Positions 55,537 to 57,091 of a DNA stretch of 57,091 nucleotides are shown one piece after another. This DNA comes from Bacilli bacterium (GTDB taxonomy: Bacteria; Bacillota_I; Bacilli_A; RF39; UBA660). The stretch covers positions 1 to 57,091 of the forward strand of contig JAFQID010000030.1 in assembly GCA_017397685.1 (NCBI GenBank). The letters run 5' to 3'. Under the pieces are notes generated by a model, which did not search any database, was not told the origin of the DNA, and saw only the letters and a program-made list of their open reading frames with translations. Position 1 is the first letter of the stretch. Each line of letters starts with the position of its first letter. Position numbers and translations under genes: made by a program.

Positions 55537-56541
55537 ATGGGAATTATTGATAACGTTATTGATTCGGCAATAGATGCCTTTAGATTTAAAGATACAATTT
55601 TTTATAAAGAAAATAGTGACCTGCAAGATAGATATGATGCATTAAAAAGATTAAATGATGAATATCCTAATAACGAAGATTTAATAAGAGAATTATTTAT
55701 TATAAAAAAAGGATTAGATGGTGAGAATGAAATAGCCTATCAACTAAAGAAAGCACATATTGGAATGTATGTTTTGCGAGATGTTAAAGTTAAATATGAA
55801 GATCTTACGGCACAGATTGATTATGTTATTATTACTCCAGTTTATATTTATTATGTAGAATGCAAGAATTTGGTTGGAAATATAACGGTTACTGATAAAG
55901 GAGATTTTATAAGAGAAATTACTATTAATGGCAAAAAAATAAAAAAAGGAATGTATTCTCCCCTAAGGCAAGTAGAAGCGCAAAGAGAAGTAATACGTAA
56001 AATTTGGGATAGTAATACCAGTAACTTTAAGAAATTTTTTTCATCTAAAAATTTTGAGTATTATAGAAGAGTTTTAGTAGTGGCGGCTAATCAGGATACT
56101 ATATTAAATACTAACTATGCACCTAAAGATATGAAATATAAGATATTAAGAGCAGATGCATTGGTACGACAAATCGAATACGATTTTAATCACAGAGGAA
56201 ATGATGAAGTTTTAGATTCAAGGAAGTCGATGGAAGAATTAGCGAAATCTTATCTGGATTATTCTTCCAAAGATATAATTGATTATTATGAGTTTTATAA
56301 AAGTAAATATTGCAGTAATATTATTGGAAATGATGAATTGAGGGATAGACTAATTGAATTTAGAAAACAGAGATCAAATGAAAGGGGAGTTCCGGCATAT
56401 TATGTTTTCACTAATGATGAACTTGATAAATTAATAGAAGTTAGACCACAATCAATAGAAGCGTTAAAAAAAGCCAATATATTAACTCCAATAAAAATAA
56501 AAACGCATGGAGAACTAATAATAAATGAGATTAATAGATAA
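55537..56541 (+). CDS. NERD nuclease-like plus HRDC domain protein
   Basis: Residues about 55-170 are a NERD domain: DGENEIAY supplies the first acidic residue, QIDYVIITPVYIYYVECKN the D and the ExK of the PD-(D/E)XK-like core. Residues about 265-330 resemble HRDC: ELRDRLIEFRKQRSNERGVPAYYVFTNDELDKLI ends with a helix-hairpin segment, as in RecQ and UvrD-type helicases. NERD proteins are predicted nucleases; HRDC binds DNA. The ATG 55537 follows GGTGAT; the GTG at 55525 is part of that site. It is the only gene between att cores B and E. A role in defence is inferred from context. Confidence 0.82.
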   Translation: MGIIDNVIDSAIDAFRFKDTIFYKENSDLQDRYDALKRLNDEYPNNEDLIRELFIIKKGLDGENEIAYQLKKAHIGMYVLRDVKVKYEDLTAQIDYVIITPVYIYYVECKNLVGNITVTDKGDFIREITINGKKIKKGMYSPLRQVEAQREVIRKIWDSNTSNFKKFFSSKNFEYYRRVLVVAANQDTILNTNYAPKDMKYKILRADALVRQIEYDFNHRGNDEVLDSRKSMEELAKSYLDYSSKDIIDYYEFYKSKYCSNIIGNDELRDRLIEFRKQRSNERGVPAYYVFTNDELDKLIEVRPQSIEALKKANILTPIKIKTHGELIINEINR

Positions 56542-56588
56542 ATGTTGCCATTTTAATAATTAATTTTGAAGAATTGTTTAAATAAAAA

Positions 56589-56610
56589 TTATCTACACTT
56601 TTATCTACGA
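56589..56610. repeat. Arm-type repeat pair D
   Basis: TTATCTAC occurs twice with a 12-base period (56589 and 56601), about 107 bases before core E. It matches pair C, at the same distance class as pair B has to core B. Confidence 0.55.
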
Positions 56611-56716
56611 ATTTTCTAAATTACAGGATGGTGTAGAGCGTATTTAAAATGGCGATATGCCGTGTTTTAAGGGATTAAAACGGATGGTTAAGTAATCAAA
56701 TTGCCCCTAAAATTTT

Positions 56717-56746
56717 CCCCTGAAGGAGCCGAAAGGCTCCATTTTT
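56717..56746. repeat. att core copy E (30-bp direct repeat)
   Basis: Identical to 46039-46068 over 30 bases, including the GGAGCC-GAAA-GGCTCC terminator. The flanking bases differ from copy A, so the repeat is not part of a longer duplication. Candidate boundary between element 2 and element 3. Confidence 0.7.
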
Positions 56747-56805
56747 TGTATAATTATGCGATTTTATAAGCAAATCTTGCAATTTTTTTGTAAGATGTTA
56801 CAACT

Positions 56806-56853
56806 CTAGATACTGTTTAGATACTGCTTTTTGGTATCTAAAACGGTATCTAA
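56806..56853. repeat. Arm-type repeat cluster F
   Basis: TAGATACTG appears twice with an 11-base period (from 56806), followed by GGTATCTAA twice with a 12-base period (56833 and 56845) in the opposite sense. It starts 59 bases after core E, in the position of pairs A and C relative to their cores. Confidence 0.55.
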
Positions 56854-56933
56854 TTTTTATTTTGTCCTTATAAATGCTGGATTTTATTAAATAAAAAGAT
56901 TTTCGCTCTCTTCGGTGCGGTGGGAACGAAATG

Positions 56934-56942
56934 TGGTATAAT
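56934..56942 (+). promoter_or_regulatory. Extended -10 promoter of element 3
   Basis: TGGTATAAT in the same 14-base context as the NERD promoter. The gene it serves lies at or beyond the window end. Confidence 0.55.
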
Positions 56943-57021
56943 ATTTATAGGTGACTAACTATTAGAAGTCAATAGACATTTTGAAATTTTTAATAGTTTT
57001 TCATAAATTGGAGATTGTCCC

Positions 57022-57069
57022 ATGCCAAAAAGATTTCACGGTAGTGAAATTCTTAAAAATAATTCTTAA
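57022..57069 (+). CDS. Possible short or broken ORF at the window edge
   Basis: ATG 57022 with GGAG eight bases upstream encodes MPKRFHGSEILKNNS and then stops. The PKRFHGSEILK start recalls HicA-type toxins. A near-duplicated ATTCTTAAAAA string just after GSE could have caused a frameshift. The window ends before this can be judged, so I report it only as a possibility. Confidence 0.2.
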   Translation: MPKRFHGSEILKNNS

Positions 57070-57091
57070 AAAGATTATTTTAAAAAAGACG

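Larger units (their letters stand above)
56542..57021. other. Intergenic region with att structures and element 3 leader
   Basis: No gene is visible. It contains arm pair D, an AAAATGGCG/CCGTGTTTT-type fold near 56645-56685, core E (56717-56746), arm pair F (56806-56853) and a promoter at 56934-56942. An inverted repeat AACTATTA/TAATAGTT (56957-56964 and 56991-56998) with Ts after it could act as a leader attenuator. Confidence 0.55.

Noticed and set aside
46039-56746. CRISPR array
   Set aside because: The repeats are few, widely spaced and tied to terminator hairpins and tandem arm pairs. There are no regular spacers and no cas genes.
57022-57069. Firm HicA toxin call at the right edge
   Set aside because: Only about a dozen residues are visible before a stop and the window end; the resemblance is too short.
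1-57091. Alternative genetic code with UGA as tryptophan
   Set aside because: TGA ends several genes exactly where the next begins (ATGA at 5633-5636, 25892-25895 and 36339-36342), so UGA acts as stop.

Overview
The window is strongly AT-rich, uses the standard stop codons (several genes end in TGA, with ATGA overlaps) and mostly carries AAAGGAG or AGGTGA ribosome binding sites. Pyruvate:ferredoxin oxidoreductase points to an anaerobe. UppP, a GH25 wall hydrolase and lipoproteins point to a walled Gram-positive. I read it as a chromosomal segment of an uncultured low-GC anaerobic Bacillota (RF39-like Bacilli or a relative); the exact lineage cannot be settled from here.

Left part (1-12.8 kb, mostly minus strand). 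A remnant of an S1-domain gene and a J-domain protein are followed by a compact NAD salvage operon, transcribed right to left from a good promoter at 7792-7820: nicotinamidase (pncA), nicotinate phosphoribosyltransferase (pncB), an ADP-ribose-type Nudix hydrolase, NAD synthetase (nadE), NaMN adenylyltransferase (nadD), NMN amidase (pncC), an NrtR-like Nudix/winged-helix regulator and NAD kinase (nadK). Together these turn nicotinamide and NMN into NAD and NADP, with a built-in regulator. Two near-identical palindromes lie at the operon promoter. Then come a lipoprotein, small unknown genes, uppP, rmuC, a TVP38-type membrane protein, a rhodanese and a RyR-like domain protein.

Centre (12.9-29.6 kb). 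A giant 1639-residue plus-strand protein with a C-terminal polymerase-beta-type nucleotidyltransferase motif faces a minus-strand type IV secretion cluster: VirB6-like, VirB3/PrgI-like, a VirB4 amino-terminal-type protein, VirB4, a SpoIID-like plus NlpC/P60 wall hydrolase, a lipoprotein and VirD4. Two small genes precede it. No relaxase or integrase accompanies it, and housekeeping genes flank it.

Right-centre (29.6-45.9 kb). yebC, recG, a membrane-anchored LysM/GH25 protein, a divergent sigma-70 factor coupled to a large DEAD-box helicase, a candidate small RNA, a radical SAM protein, pyruvate:ferredoxin oxidoreductase and a small putative Cys-His-Asp protein.

Right end (45.95-57.09 kb), the most unusual part. 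A well-formed small RNA candidate ends in a C-rich stretch and a terminator hairpin. That 3' end recurs as an exact 30-bp copy at 56717-56746 and as a variant at 55186-55222. Each copy is accompanied by paired tandem repeats at similar distances, like arm-type integrase sites. I interpret this as a tandem array of integrated elements at one small-RNA terminator. Element 1 holds a nonsense-broken tyrosine integrase, truncated ATPase genes, an unknown 895-residue protein and a YobI-like membrane P-loop NTPase. Element 2 is a 1.5-kb cassette with only a NERD-HRDC protein and no integrase. Element 3 starts before the window ends. The retained cargo resembles a defence island.
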